NCBI GenBank assembly: GCA_003538975.1
Contig: DPQQ01000007.1
Span: 37,921 to 101,920, forward strand
Source of the DNA: Clostridiales bacterium
Lineage (GTDB): Bacteria > Bacillota > Clostridia > Christensenellales > Borkfalkiaceae
Direction of reading: 5' to 3'
DNA length: 64,000 nt
Below are positions 16,499-26,184 of the stretch, in pieces (positions within the stretch are counted from its first letter, which is position 1; every line of letters starts with the position of its first letter). A program made the position numbers and the translations under genes. The notes under the pieces are model-generated. The model made no database searches, was not told the origin of the DNA, and was given only the letters and a program-made list of their open reading frames with translations.

Positions 16499-17614
16499 AT
16501 GGAATTTTTAACGGAAGCGATCTCGCTTATCACCTGGAAAATCGTCCTTATGTGGGTAATCGGCGGGGTGCTTATCTATCTTGCGATAAAAAAGGATATG
16601 GAACCCGCTCTTTTGTTGCCGATAGGTTTCGGCGCAATACTCGTGAATATCCCGCTGTCCAACGTCATAGGCGCGGACGGCGGCTCGACGGGCATTATAG
16701 AGTGGCTTTTTAATATCGGCATCGAAGCGTCAGAAGCTCTGCCGATACTGCTTTTTATAGGAATAGGGGCGATGATAGACTTCGAACCGCTTATATCCAA
16801 TCCGAAGCTTATGATACTCGGAGCATTCGCACAGCTCGGAATATTCCTTACTATCATAATGGCGGTGCTCTTAGGCTTTCCGCTTAAAGACGCAGCCTCT
16901 GTCGGAATAATAGGTGCGGCGGACGGACCTACGTCTATTCTCGTCGCAATAAAGCTCGGCAGCCGATACGTAGGACCTATTACGGTAGCGGCATATTCGT
17001 ATATGGCTCTCGTTCCGATAATTCAGCCGGCTGTGATAAAGTGCATAACTACCAAAAAAGAACGCCGCATAAGAATGGAATATTCAACGAAAAAGGTCTC
17101 TAAAACGGTTAAAATATTGTTTCCGATAGCGGTTACCGTCGTTTCGGGACTTATCGCGCCAAAGAGCCTCGCGCTTATAGGTTTTCTGATGTTCGGCAAT
17201 CTCTTGAACGAATGCGGAGTTCTCTCTTCTCTCGCGGATACGGCGAAAAATACCTTATGCAATCTGGTAACGCTCCTTCTTGGAATAACGATAGCTTTCC
17301 AGATGCAGGCGGATAAGTTTTTGTCGAAAGAAACGCTTATGATAATGGCTCTCGGCCTTTTTGCTTTCGTGTTCGATACCGTGGGCGGTGTTATGTGCGC
17401 CAAAGTTATGAATCTGTTCTGCAAAAATAAAATAAACCCGATGGTAGGCGCAGCTGGAATTTCGGCATTTCCGATGTCCGCGAGAGTTGTTCATAAAATG
17501 GGACTTAAAGAAGACAACACCAACTTTTTGCTTATGCACGCCGTCGGAGCGAACGTTTCGGGACAGATAGCTTCGGCAATATGCGGCGGACTTATAATAG
17601 GTCTTATAGTTTAA
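16499..17614 (+). CDS. OadB-like Na+-translocating decarboxylase beta subunit, stand-alone
   Basis: A 371-residue membrane protein with about ten helices and the signatures of decarboxylase beta subunits (OadB/MmdB/GcdB): LPILLFIGIGAMIDFEPLI, VGIIGAADGPTSILVA and the late GAAGISAFPMSARVVHKMG and MHAVGANVSGQIAS. In classical pumps beta couples decarboxylation by an alpha carboxyltransferase to Na+ export. No alpha or biotin-carrier gene is nearby. Start 16499 follows AAGGAGGAAGA; an in-frame ATG at 16430 lies within the riboswitch and is rejected. Control by a Mn2+ riboswitch suggests a metal-linked role. Confidence 0.87.
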   Translation: MEFLTEAISLITWKIVLMWVIGGVLIYLAIKKDMEPALLLPIGFGAILVNIPLSNVIGADGGSTGIIEWLFNIGIEASEALPILLFIGIGAMIDFEPLISNPKLMILGAFAQLGIFLTIIMAVLLGFPLKDAASVGIIGAADGPTSILVAIKLGSRYVGPITVAAYSYMALVPIIQPAVIKCITTKKERRIRMEYSTKKVSKTVKILFPIAVTVVSGLIAPKSLALIGFLMFGNLLNECGVLSSLADTAKNTLCNLVTLLLGITIAFQMQADKFLSKETLMIMALGLFAFVFDTVGGVMCAKVMNLFCKNKINPMVGAAGISAFPMSARVVHKMGLKEDNTNFLLMHAVGANVSGQIASAICGGLIIGLIV

Positions 17615-17626
17615 GGAGAAATAAAA

Positions 17627-17809
17627 ATGTTAAGCAACTTATTGTATTCGGTAAATAAAAACGACTTTTTTTCGTCTCTCGGTATTCTGTGGAAGGGACT
17701 TCTCGCGATGGTTATAGTAGTCTCGCTGATAATTTTCGCTACGTTTATACTGAAACTCGTTTTCCCGGTAAAAGAAAAACAAAATAAAGATACCGAAGAA
17801 AAGCAGTAA
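17627..17809 (+). CDS. small OadG-like membrane subunit
   Basis: Sixty residues with one hydrophobic helix (GLLAMVIVVSLIIFATFILKLVF) and a charged, Lys/Glu-rich C-terminus, the layout of decarboxylase gamma subunits (OadG), which scaffold alpha on beta. It follows oadB after 12 bp with a good AAGGAGAAATAAA, so it is cotranscribed under the same riboswitch. Sequence similarity to OadG is weak; placement is the main evidence. Confidence 0.6.
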   Translation: MLSNLLYSVNKNDFFSSLGILWKGLLAMVIVVSLIIFATFILKLVFPVKEKQNKDTEEKQ

Positions 17810-17858
17810 ACGGGTGGAAAGTTATTCGCAGAAAAAAATAATAAAAAATTTTAAAAAA

Positions 17859-17885
17859 TTAGCACTCAACACTTGACAGTGCTAA
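17859..17885 (+). promoter_or_regulatory. CIRCE operator 1 (HrcA site)
   Basis: TTAGCACTC (17859-17867), nine bases, CAGTGCTAA (17877-17885): the CIRCE inverted repeat with a single mismatch. It overlaps the -35 box. Confidence 0.9.
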
Positions 17886-17903
17886 TTTTTTGTTGTATAT
17901 AAT
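17873..17903 (+). promoter_or_regulatory. clpB promoter
   Basis: TTGACA at 17873-17878 inside CIRCE 1. The -10 is TATATA at 17896-17901 (17-bp spacer) or TATAAT at 17898-17903 (19 bp). Confidence 0.75.
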
Positions 17904-17917
17904 ATGGTATAAAAAGG

Positions 17918-17944
17918 CTGGCACTCTTACACATAGAGTGCTAA
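17918..17944 (+). promoter_or_regulatory. CIRCE operator 2 (HrcA site)
   Basis: CTGGCACTC (17918-17926), nine bases, GAGTGCTAA (17936-17944). The right arm is perfect; the left arm differs at its outer bases. It lies downstream of the -10. Confidence 0.85.
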
Positions 17945-18062
17945 AAAGAATTTGTTTTCCGCTACCGTGTAACGGGGAGCGAATAAAGACCTTACATTAA
18001 GTTTCTTCTTTATAATAAAAAAATATAAAAGGGGAACAAGGAAGAATAAGGAGGTAAAATAT

Positions 18063-20645
18063 ATGAATTTCGATAAATACACTCAGAATTCCGCTCTTGC
18101 GGTCGAGGCGGCTAAAAAGTACGCCGTCGAAAACGGCAATCAGGAGATAAAAGAAGCGCATTTGTTATACGGACTTTTAACGCTCGACGACTCGTTTCTG
18201 AAAGAGCTTTTAGACGGGAACTTTAATTTAAGATCGGACGAAGTTTTAAGAAGAACAGACGCCGCGGTCGCAAAGTACCCCAAGATCTCCAACGTAAGCG
18301 GACTTTATATAGATTCCAGACTTAACGAAGCTTTGACCGACGCCGAAAAAGCCGCGGCGGAAATGAAAGACGATTATATTTCGGTAGAACATCTTTTTAT
18401 CGGGATGATTGATAAACCCGACGACGATATGAAGGAGATATTCGCCGCGATGGGTATGGAAAAGAACAAATTTCTTTCCGCGCTCGAAAAGGTAAGGGGC
18501 GGGCAGAGAGTTACGGGCGAAAATCCGGAAGCTACTTACAACGCCATGAAAAAGTACGGCATCGACCTTGTCGAAACGGCGAGAGCGAATAAACTCGATC
18601 CCGTTATCGGCAGAGATTCCGAAATCCGTAACGTTATAAGAATTTTGTCGCGTAAGACGAAGAACAACCCCGTTCTGATCGGCGAAGCCGGCGTAGGTAA
18701 AACCGCTATCGTCGAAGGTCTTGCTCAGAGGATAGTAAAAGGCGACGTTCCGCAGAGTCTTATGGGTAAAACTATATTCTCGCTCGATATGGGATCTCTC
18801 GTCGCCGGCGCGAAATACCGCGGCGAATTCGAAGAAAGACTTAAAGCCGTTCTTAACGAAGTCAAAAAGTCCGAAGGTAAAATCATACTCTTTATCGACG
18901 AACTTCACCTTATCGTCGGCGCGGGTAAAACCGATGGCGCGATGGACGCGGGCAATATTTTAAAGCCCATGCTCGCAAGGGGCGAACTCCACTGCATCGG
19001 CGCGACCACTCTCGACGAGTACAGAAAGTATATCGAAAAGGATCCCGCTCTCGAAAGAAGATTCCAGCCCGTTTTAGCAGGCGAACCTACCGTTGAAGAT
19101 ACCATCTCTATTTTAAGAGGTCTTAAAGAAAGATACGAGGTATTCCACGGCGTAAAGATTGCGGATAACGCGCTCGTCGCCGCGGCAACGCTTTCGAACA
19201 GATATATTACGGACAGATTTTTGCCCGACAAGGCTATCGATCTTGTGGACGAAGCATGCGCGATGATAAGAACCGAAATAGACTCTTCTCCCGCGGAAAT
19301 GGACGAAATCAAACATAAAATCGTTCAGCACGAGATCGAAATAACTTCGCTTAAAAAAGAAACGGATAAACTCTCCGCCGAAAGACTTAAAGAACTCGAA
19401 AAAGAACTTGCGGATCTTAAGGACAAATACAATGCCTACGAAGCTAAATTAAAAAACGAAAAGGCGGCTATCGAAAAAGTTCATAAGGCAAAGGAAGAAC
19501 TCAACAAAGCCAAAGCCGAAATGGAAAAGGCTGAAAGAGAATACGACCTTAACAAGGCTGCCGAACTCAAATATTCGGTAATTCCGAAACTCGAAAAAGA
19601 AATCGCCGAAGAAGAAAAGAACGGATCGGGCAAGACCGAACTCGTAAAGAGCAAGGTAACCGAGGACGAAATCGCCGAGATCGTCGCCCGTAAGACAGGT
19701 ATCCCCGTAAGCAAACTCGTCGAAGGCGAAAGAGAAAAACTTTTACACCTTGACGACGTTCTTCACGAAAGGGTAATCGGTCAGGACGAAGCGGTAACCA
19801 AGGTTTCGGAAGCGATACTTCGTTCGAGAGCCGGTATAGCCGATCCCGACAGACCTATAGGGAGCTTTATGTTCTTAGGTCCGACCGGCGTAGGCAAGAC
19901 CGAACTTGCGAAAACTCTCGCCAAAACTCTATTCGACGACGAAAACAGCATGGTCAGAATCGATATGACCGAGTATATGGAAAAATTCAGCGTCTCGAGA
20001 CTTATCGGCGCGCCTCCGGGATACGTCGGATACGATGAAGGCGGTCAGCTTACCGAGGCGGTAAGAAGAAGACCTTACTCCGTCGTATTGTTCGATGAAA
20101 TCGAAAAGGCCCATCCCGACGTCTTTAATATTCTTCTTCAGGTACTCGACGACGGCAGAATAACCGATTCGCAGGGCAGAACGGTAGACTTCAAAAACAC
20201 GGTAATCATCCTTACTTCCAACATCGGCGCGCCCGCCATACTTAACGGACTCAAACCCGACGGCACCATAAGCAAAGAAGCCATGGACGAAGTAACTACC
20301 GAACTCAAAGCGGCTTTCAGACCGGAATTTCTGAACAGACTCGACGATATAATCTTCTTTAAACCGCTTACCGAAAAGGAAATAGGAGGCATAGTAAATC
20401 TTCTTCTTAAGAAGGTCGAAGGCAGGCTTTCGGACAGACAGGTTACGCTAAACGTTACCGACGCGGCTAAAAAATATATCGTTAAAAACGGTTACGATGT
20501 CGCTTACGGCGCGAGACCGCTTAAAAGATTTATCGAACACAACGTCGAAACCATGGTTGCTAAGGAGCTTATATTAAAGGATATCGCTCCCGGTACGACT
20601 ATAACCGTAGATTCCGACGGCGAAAAACTTTTTGTGAAGGAATAA
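18063..20645 (+). CDS. clpB: ATP-dependent disaggregase ClpB
   Basis: An 860-residue Hsp100 chaperone that with DnaK pulls apart protein aggregates. Order seen: N-terminal Clp domain (to about 145), first AAA+ module with GEAGVGKT (207-214), a long Lys/Glu-rich coiled-coil M domain (about 400-530, [21 protein letters not shown] onward), second AAA+ module with GPTGVGKT (606-613) and a C-terminal small domain ending in [17 protein letters not shown]. The M domain marks it as ClpB rather than ClpC. Twin CIRCE operators show heat-shock control by HrcA, whose gene is not in the window. Confidence 0.96.
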   Translation: MNFDKYTQNSALAVEAAKKYAVENGNQEIKEAHLLYGLLTLDDSFLKELLDGNFNLRSDEVLRRTDAAVAKYPKISNVSGLYIDSRLNEALTDAEKAAAEMKDDYISVEHLFIGMIDKPDDDMKEIFAAMGMEKNKFLSALEKVRGGQRVTGENPEATYNAMKKYGIDLVETARANKLDPVIGRDSEIRNVIRILSRKTKNNPVLIGEAGVGKTAIVEGLAQRIVKGDVPQSLMGKTIFSLDMGSLVAGAKYRGEFEERLKAVLNEVKKSEGKIILFIDELHLIVGAGKTDGAMDAGNILKPMLARGELHCIGATTLDEYRKYIEKDPALERRFQPVLAGEPTVEDTISILRGLKERYEVFHGVKIADNALVAAATLSNRYITDRFLPDKAIDLVDEACAMIRTEIDSSPAEMDEIKHKIVQHEIEITSLKKETDKLSAERLKELEKELADLKDKYNAYEAKLKNEKAAIEKVHKAKEELNKAKAEMEKAEREYDLNKAAELKYSVIPKLEKEIAEEEKNGSGKTELVKSKVTEDEIAEIVARKTGIPVSKLVEGEREKLLHLDDVLHERVIGQDEAVTKVSEAILRSRAGIADPDRPIGSFMFLGPTGVGKTELAKTLAKTLFDDENSMVRIDMTEYMEKFSVSRLIGAPPGYVGYDEGGQLTEAVRRRPYSVVLFDEIEKAHPDVFNILLQVLDDGRITDSQGRTVDFKNTVIILTSNIGAPAILNGLKPDGTISKEAMDEVTTELKAAFRPEFLNRLDDIIFFKPLTEKEIGGIVNLLLKKVEGRLSDRQVTLNVTDAAKKYIVKNGYDVAYGARPLKRFIEHNVETMVAKELILKDIAPGTTITVDSDGEKLFVKE

Positions 20646-20683
20646 TCGGGCGTTCTGCCTTATAAAAAATTACAACTAAACGA

Positions 20684-20715
20684 AAAAGGCACGGTTTCGA
20701 CGAACCGTGCCTTTT
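20684..20715 (+). terminator. terminator after clpB
   Basis: A 13-bp helix, AAAAGGCACGGTT (20684-20696) with AACCGTGCCTTTT (20703-20715); A/T flanks allow action in both directions. Confidence 0.92.
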
Positions 20716-20860
20716 GAAATACTGCCGGAAATGAAAAACAGCAATATAAAAAACGTAAATTCCGTCGTAAAAAAGAGAATAATGCGCAAACATACGTTTC
20801 CGTACGACCTAAAAATCTCTGAAATATATAAAATATCGTTAATTTTTTAGGCATTTAAAG

Positions 20861-20889
20861 TTGATTTTAATATATAAATATGGTAAAAT
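20861..20889 (+). promoter_or_regulatory. rpsB-tsf promoter
   Basis: TTGATT at 20861-20866, 17-bp spacer, TAAAAT at 20884-20889 with TGG extension. Confidence 0.8.
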
Positions 20890-20920
20890 AATTTCGCTAA
20901 AAAATTCACACCCGAAACGG

Positions 20921-20971
20921 AACGGCTTATCGTGCGGCAAAAATTCTATTTCATTTGCCGTGGCGCCGGTT
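20921..20971 (+). promoter_or_regulatory. structured rpsB leader
   Basis: Two stacked helices: CGGCAAA (20935-20941) with TTTGCCG (20954-20960), enclosed by AACGGC (20921-20926) against GCCGGTT (20965-20971) with one bulge. Position in the rpsB leader suggests S2 autoregulation; I do not recognise the published S2 motif with certainty. Confidence 0.45.
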
Positions 20972-21008
20972 ATTTTACGTCGGGGAGGATTAACGGAGGT
21001 ATAATTTT

Positions 21009-21776
21009 ATGGCAGTAATTACTATGAAGCAGTTACTCGAAGCAGGCGTCCATTTCGGACATCAGACAAGACGTTGGAACCCGAAGATGAAAAAGTACAT
21101 CTACGGCGAAAGAAACGGTATTCACATCATCAACCTTGAACAGACCGTAGAACTTATCGAAAAGGACGCATATCCCTTTATCGTCGAAACCGTTAAAGAA
21201 GGCAAGTCGGTACTTTTCGTAGGAACCAAGAAACAGGCTCAGGAAGCTATCAAGACCGAAGCGGAACGCTGCGGAATGTTCTACGTTAACGAAAGATGGC
21301 TCGGCGGTACTCTTACAAACTTCAAGACCATCAGATCGAGAATCGACAGACTCAACAAGCTCGACAATATGGAAAAGAGCGGCGAATTCGAACTTCTTCC
21401 CAAGAAAGAAGTAGCTCTTTTAAAGACCGAAAGAGATAAACTTCAGGCAAATCTCGGAGGCATCAGAGAAATGAGAAATCTTCCCGGCGTAATGTTCATC
21501 GTTGACCCCGCGGACGAAGATATCGCAGTTAAAGAAGCTAAAAAACTTAACATTCCCATCGTAGCGATCACCGATACGAATTGCGATCCCGACCTTATCG
21601 ATCACGTAATTCCCGGCAACGACGACGCCATAAGAGCGGTTAAGCTCATCGCTTCCGTAATCGCGGATGCGGTTATCGAAGCCAAAGGCGGCGAACAGAT
21701 GGAAGAAACCGCTACGGAAGCTGCCGAAGCTCCCGTCGAAGAAGCTGCTGCCGAAACTGCGGAAAAAGCCGAATAA
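21009..21776 (+). CDS. rpsB: 30S ribosomal protein S2
   Basis: A 255-residue S2: [42 protein letters not shown] and [15 protein letters not shown], and the later [12 protein letters not shown] and [17 protein letters not shown] ending. The last 25 residues form an acidic Glu/Ala tail. AACGGAGGTATAATTTT precedes the start. First gene before tsf, the usual pair. Confidence 0.97.
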   Translation: MAVITMKQLLEAGVHFGHQTRRWNPKMKKYIYGERNGIHIINLEQTVELIEKDAYPFIVETVKEGKSVLFVGTKKQAQEAIKTEAERCGMFYVNERWLGGTLTNFKTIRSRIDRLNKLDNMEKSGEFELLPKKEVALLKTERDKLQANLGGIREMRNLPGVMFIVDPADEDIAVKEAKKLNIPIVAITDTNCDPDLIDHVIPGNDDAIRAVKLIASVIADAVIEAKGGEQMEETATEAAEAPVEEAAAETAEKAE

Positions 21777-21847
21777 TTCTATGCGGGCGGGTTTATAAAA
21801 CATAAGTCCGCCACTATAAAAAAATATATAACGGAGGAACCATAACT

Positions 21848-22714
21848 ATGTACACGATGGAAGACGTAAAAACGTTGAGAGAAAGAACCGGCGCGGGCAT
21901 TTCGGATTGTTCGAAAGCTCTTAAAGAAAACGACGGCGATATGGAAAAGGCTATAGATTATTTAAGAGAAAAAGGAATCGCTACCGCAGCTAAAAAGTCG
22001 GGCAGAATCGCTTCCGAAGGTATCTGCTATGCCGAAGTTAAAGGAAACACCGCCGTTTTACTCGAAGTAAACTGCGAATCCGACTTCGTATCGAAGGGCG
22101 ATCTTTTCAAAGCTTTCGCCAAAGAAGTTGCAGAATATATCTTTAATAACGACGTAAAAGACGTTGAAGAAGTAAAGACCGCTATGGAAGCCAAGACCAC
22201 CGAAGCTATCCAGAAGATCGGCGAAAACATCAAAATCAGACGTTTCGATAAATACGTATCGGATAACGCCGTAGACAGCTATATCCACATGGGCGGCAAG
22301 ATCGGCGTTCTCGTAGAATGCGCTGCCGGCGTTTCGAAAGAAACCCTTCACGACGTAGCTCTTCAGATCGCTGCGGCTAAACCCTTATACGTTAAGGAAG
22401 ACGAAGTTCCCGCGGACGTTCTTGAAAAAGAAAAAGAAATCCTTTTGATGCAGATTAAAAACGATCCGAAGCTTGCGGCTAAACCCCAGCAGGTTATCGA
22501 AAAGATGGTTGAAGGCAAAATCAAAAAGTATTATGAAGAAAACTGTCTTAACGATCAGGCTTTCGTAAAAGATCCTTCCTTAAAAGTCAAAGATCTTCTT
22601 GCGAAAGAAAATTCTTACGTAATCAGGTTCACCAGATTCGAAATGGGCGAAGGTCTCGAAAAGAAGTCGAACGACTTCGCTGCCGAAGTTGCCGAACAGA
22701 TGGCTAAGAAATAA
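21848..22714 (+). CDS. tsf: elongation factor Ts
   Basis: A 288-residue EF-Ts, the GDP/GTP exchange factor of EF-Tu. The N-terminal UBA-like domain with LRERTGAGISDCSKALKEN and the core stretch LLEVNCESDFVSKGD are diagnostic; a long core dimerisation domain follows. Expressed with rpsB and ended by a terminator 16 bp after its stop codon. Confidence 0.97.
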   Translation: MYTMEDVKTLRERTGAGISDCSKALKENDGDMEKAIDYLREKGIATAAKKSGRIASEGICYAEVKGNTAVLLEVNCESDFVSKGDLFKAFAKEVAEYIFNNDVKDVEEVKTAMEAKTTEAIQKIGENIKIRRFDKYVSDNAVDSYIHMGGKIGVLVECAAGVSKETLHDVALQIAAAKPLYVKEDEVPADVLEKEKEILLMQIKNDPKLAAKPQQVIEKMVEGKIKKYYEENCLNDQAFVKDPSLKVKDLLAKENSYVIRFTRFEMGEGLEKKSNDFAAEVAEQMAKK

Positions 22715-22729
22715 GCTTTAATAAGAATA

Positions 22730-22757
22730 AAAAGCCGACGGGATCGCCGGCTTTTTT
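22730..22757 (+). terminator. terminator after tsf
   Basis: AAAAGCCG (22730-22737) pairs with CGGCTTTT (22748-22755), T-run follows. Confidence 0.85.
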
Positions 22758-22850
22758 GTTGTCATATAATCAAAAACCGTATTCTGCTGCGGCAAAAAAG
22801 AATTTATCCGGATAAAAACGGTTTTGAATTTAATTATATTTTAAATGGTA

Positions 22851-23668
<818 letters not shown>

Positions 23669-23757
23669 CCTTAAGGTTATATAAAAAGGTTATATAAATA
23701 AATTTATACTATAAAAACATAAATCATAAATAATATATAAAAATCAAGGAGAAAATT

Positions 23758-24333
23758 ATGGCAATCGAAAACGAACAGTACGAAATGATGATATTGGACA
23801 CCGAAGAACGCGCCGAAAAGGCTGTTTCGGTACTTAAAAGCGAATACGCGAGTATCCGCGCCGGCAGAGCTAATCCGCATATTTTAGACAAGGTTTTAGT
23901 AGATTATTACGGAACTCCTTCACCTATCAATCAGGTAGGCAACATTACCGTTTCGGACGCAAGATGTCTCGTCATCGCTCCGTGGGACGCGAGTATGCTT
24001 AAAGTTATCGAAAAGCAGCTTATAGCCGAAAATCTCGGAATAAATCCCACCAACGACGGTAAGGTAATAAGACTCGTATTCCCGGTTCTTACCGAAGAAA
24101 GAAGAAAAGATCTCGTTAAAGAAGTCAAAAAACTTTGCGAAGACGCCAAGGTTGCGGTAAGAAACATCAGAAGAGAAGCGATGGACGTTCTTAAAAAACT
24201 CAAAAACAACAAGGAAGTATCCGAAGACGATTTTGCCGCCGGCGAAAAGGAAGTCGAAAAGATAATTTCAAAGTATATCGAAGCCATCGACAAAGCAGAA
24301 GCGGATAAAGAAAAGGACGTTTTAACCGTCTGA
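23758..24333 (+). CDS. frr: ribosome recycling factor
   Basis: A 191-residue RRF, which with EF-G splits the post-termination ribosome. Diagnostic: YASIRAGRANPHILDKVLVDYYGTPSPINQVGNI, then LNIGINPTNDGKVIRL-like NLGINPTNDGKVIRLVFP and TEERRKDLVKEVKKLCEDAKVAVRNIRREA. AAGGAGAAAATT precedes the ATG. Confidence 0.97.
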   Translation: MAIENEQYEMMILDTEERAEKAVSVLKSEYASIRAGRANPHILDKVLVDYYGTPSPINQVGNITVSDARCLVIAPWDASMLKVIEKQLIAENLGINPTNDGKVIRLVFPVLTEERRKDLVKEVKKLCEDAKVAVRNIRREAMDVLKKLKNNKEVSEDDFAAGEKEVEKIISKYIEAIDKAEADKEKDVLTV

Positions 24334-24367
24334 TAAAGATTATTCATTATCGCAGAAGGAAGAGAAA

Positions 24368-25105
24368 ATGCTGTTTTTTAACAAGAAGAAAAAGGCTAAA
24401 GAAAACACGGACGGCGAAACTGCGGTTAATACCTTTCCTTATCACGTTGCGATAATCATGGACGGAAACGGAAGATGGGCTTCCGCTTCGGGCAAGCCGC
24501 GTTCGTACGGTCATAAAATCGGGGCCGAAAACGTCGAAAGAATAGTTTCGCACGCCTTCGTAAGAGGCGTAAAAGCTCTTTCGTTATACGCATTTTCTTC
24601 CGAAAATTGGTCCCGTCCCGAGAAAGAAGTAGATAAAATATTCTCGCTTATCGTTTCGTTTCTTAAAAAGTATATAAAAAAGGCGGAAGATAACGGCGTA
24701 AAGGTCGTCTTTTCGGGAGATCTTACGGCTCTTCCCAAAAAGCTTTTGTCGGAAGCGGAAGAAGTTATAAACGGAACGAAATGTAACGATAAGTTCGTTC
24801 TCAACATCGCGCTTAACTACGGCGCGCGGACCGAAATCGCCAGGGCGGCAAGCCTTGCGGTTAAAAACGGCGAACCCGTTACGCCCGAAACCGTGTCAAA
24901 ATACTTGTATACGGCGGATATAGGCGATCCCGAACTTATAATAAGGACGGGAGGGGAACTCAGACTTTCGAACTTTATGCTGTTTCAGGCGGCGTACTCC
25001 GAGCTCTATTTCACAAAGGTTATGTGGCCGGACTTCAACGAAGAGGAATTCGATAAAGCTCTGAAAGATTTTTCGAAACGCAAACGCCGTTTCGGCGGGA
25101 TATAA
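24368..25105 (+). CDS. uppS: undecaprenyl diphosphate synthase (isoprenyl transferase)
   Basis: A 245-residue cis-prenyltransferase supplying the lipid carrier for the cell wall. Motifs in order: VAIIMDGNGRWA with the catalytic Asp, GHKIGAENVERIV, LSLYAFSSENWSRP, LNIALNYGARTEI and the metal-binding DPELIIRTGGELRLSNFMLFQAAYSELYF. The first 25 residues are Lys-rich. Between frr and cdsA as usual. Confidence 0.96.
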   Translation: MLFFNKKKKAKENTDGETAVNTFPYHVAIIMDGNGRWASASGKPRSYGHKIGAENVERIVSHAFVRGVKALSLYAFSSENWSRPEKEVDKIFSLIVSFLKKYIKKAEDNGVKVVFSGDLTALPKKLLSEAEEVINGTKCNDKFVLNIALNYGARTEIARAASLAVKNGEPVTPETVSKYLYTADIGDPELIIRTGGELRLSNFMLFQAAYSELYFTKVMWPDFNEEEFDKALKDFSKRKRRFGGI

Positions 25106-25192
25106 TAGCGGAATATAATTGAGGTATATAAAATTATACCGTTTGGAATCCCTTGCGGAATTAAAAATTAAGCCGCGGGGTGCGGAGAACAG

Positions 25193-26059
25193 ATGAAAAG
25201 TAATTTTTTAACGAGGGTAATAACGGGACTCGCGCTTGTTTTGTTTACCGTTTCGTTTTTCTTTTTAAGGAACATAAGCGTTAAATTATTCGATATTTAC
25301 ACGGCGTTTCTCATAATAGTCGGAACGTACGAACTGTCGTCGAAGTTGTTTCTTTTCAAAATAACCAAAAACGAAGACGGTAAAGAGGTAAAAACGCTGG
25401 ATACCGACGGAGCGTCGGTTACGGCTTTCGTGATAACGATGCTTTCGGCATTTTTAGTGGTGCCGGCTTTCGACTGTTTGAAGCCGCTCACGGCATACTG
25501 TGTGATAATGGCGGAAGCCGCTATTATAGCGATAGTTTCGATCTTTTCAAAAGAAAAGGGCAAACTCGCTTTGAAAGGGCTTTTGACCGCGGTTTATCCG
25601 AAGCTTATAATGACGGCGTTTTTATATGCGAATTCGCTTAAAAACAATTCTCTTTTAGCTCTTATTCTTATATTTACGATAGCTCCTGCGACGGACGTTA
25701 TGGCGTATCTTGTGGGATCTGCGGTAAAAGGCAAAAAGCTTTGCCCGAAAATCAGTCCGAATAAGACGATTTCGGGAGCAATAGGCGGACTTTCGGGCGG
25801 GATAATCGTGGCGGTCGCGCTGTCGTTTATATTAAAACCCGTAACCGACGTAAAACTCGTATGGCTTGTCTTTGCAGCACTCGGCATATTCGGTTCGGTG
25901 TTAACGCAGATAGGCGATCTCACCGAAAGTTATATTAAAAGAAAACTCGGCGTAAAAGATATGGGATTTATTTTCCCGGGACACGGCGGAGTTCTCGACA
26001 GATTCGACGGAATCTCGTTCGCGGCGGTTCTCGTTACGATAGTCGTAGGTCTTTTATAA
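25193..26059 (+). CDS. cdsA: phosphatidate cytidylyltransferase
   Basis: A 288-residue multi-helix membrane enzyme making CDP-diacylglycerol. The family signature is the C-terminal stretch ESYIKRKLGVKDMGFIFPGHGGVLDRFDGISFA; the preceding KISPNKTISGAIGGLSGG is also typical. GCGGAGAACAG precedes the ATG. A terminator follows directly, so dxr may be separately controlled. Confidence 0.95.
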   Translation: MKSNFLTRVITGLALVLFTVSFFFLRNISVKLFDIYTAFLIIVGTYELSSKLFLFKITKNEDGKEVKTLDTDGASVTAFVITMLSAFLVVPAFDCLKPLTAYCVIMAEAAIIAIVSIFSKEKGKLALKGLLTAVYPKLIMTAFLYANSLKNNSLLALILIFTIAPATDVMAYLVGSAVKGKKLCPKISPNKTISGAIGGLSGGIIVAVALSFILKPVTDVKLVWLVFAALGIFGSVLTQIGDLTESYIKRKLGVKDMGFIFPGHGGVLDRFDGISFAAVLVTIVVGLL

Positions 26060-26069
26060 TAAAAACGTT

Positions 26070-26105
26070 TTCGGGCGGAAAGAAGAATTTTCGCCCGAAT
26101 TTTTT
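26070..26105 (+). terminator. terminator between cdsA and dxr
   Basis: TTCGGGCGGAAA (26070-26081) pairs with TTTTCGCCCGAA (26088-26099), one G-T, followed by six Ts. Confidence 0.9.
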
Positions 26106-26110
26106 AGAAA

Positions 26111-26160
26111 TGCGGAGCGGCCGACAGAAATCGGACAATCGGTTTTACTTACTCTCCGCA
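26111..26160 (+). promoter_or_regulatory. hairpin-rich dxr leader without clear promoter
   Basis: TGCGGAG (26111-26117) pairs with CTCCGCA (26154-26160), enclosing a smaller CCGA/TCGG hairpin. It lies between the cdsA terminator and the dxr start and no promoter with both boxes is visible, so dxr may depend on read-through. Confidence 0.35.
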
Positions 26161-26184
26161 AATAACGGCGACGGTTTTGCTAAA

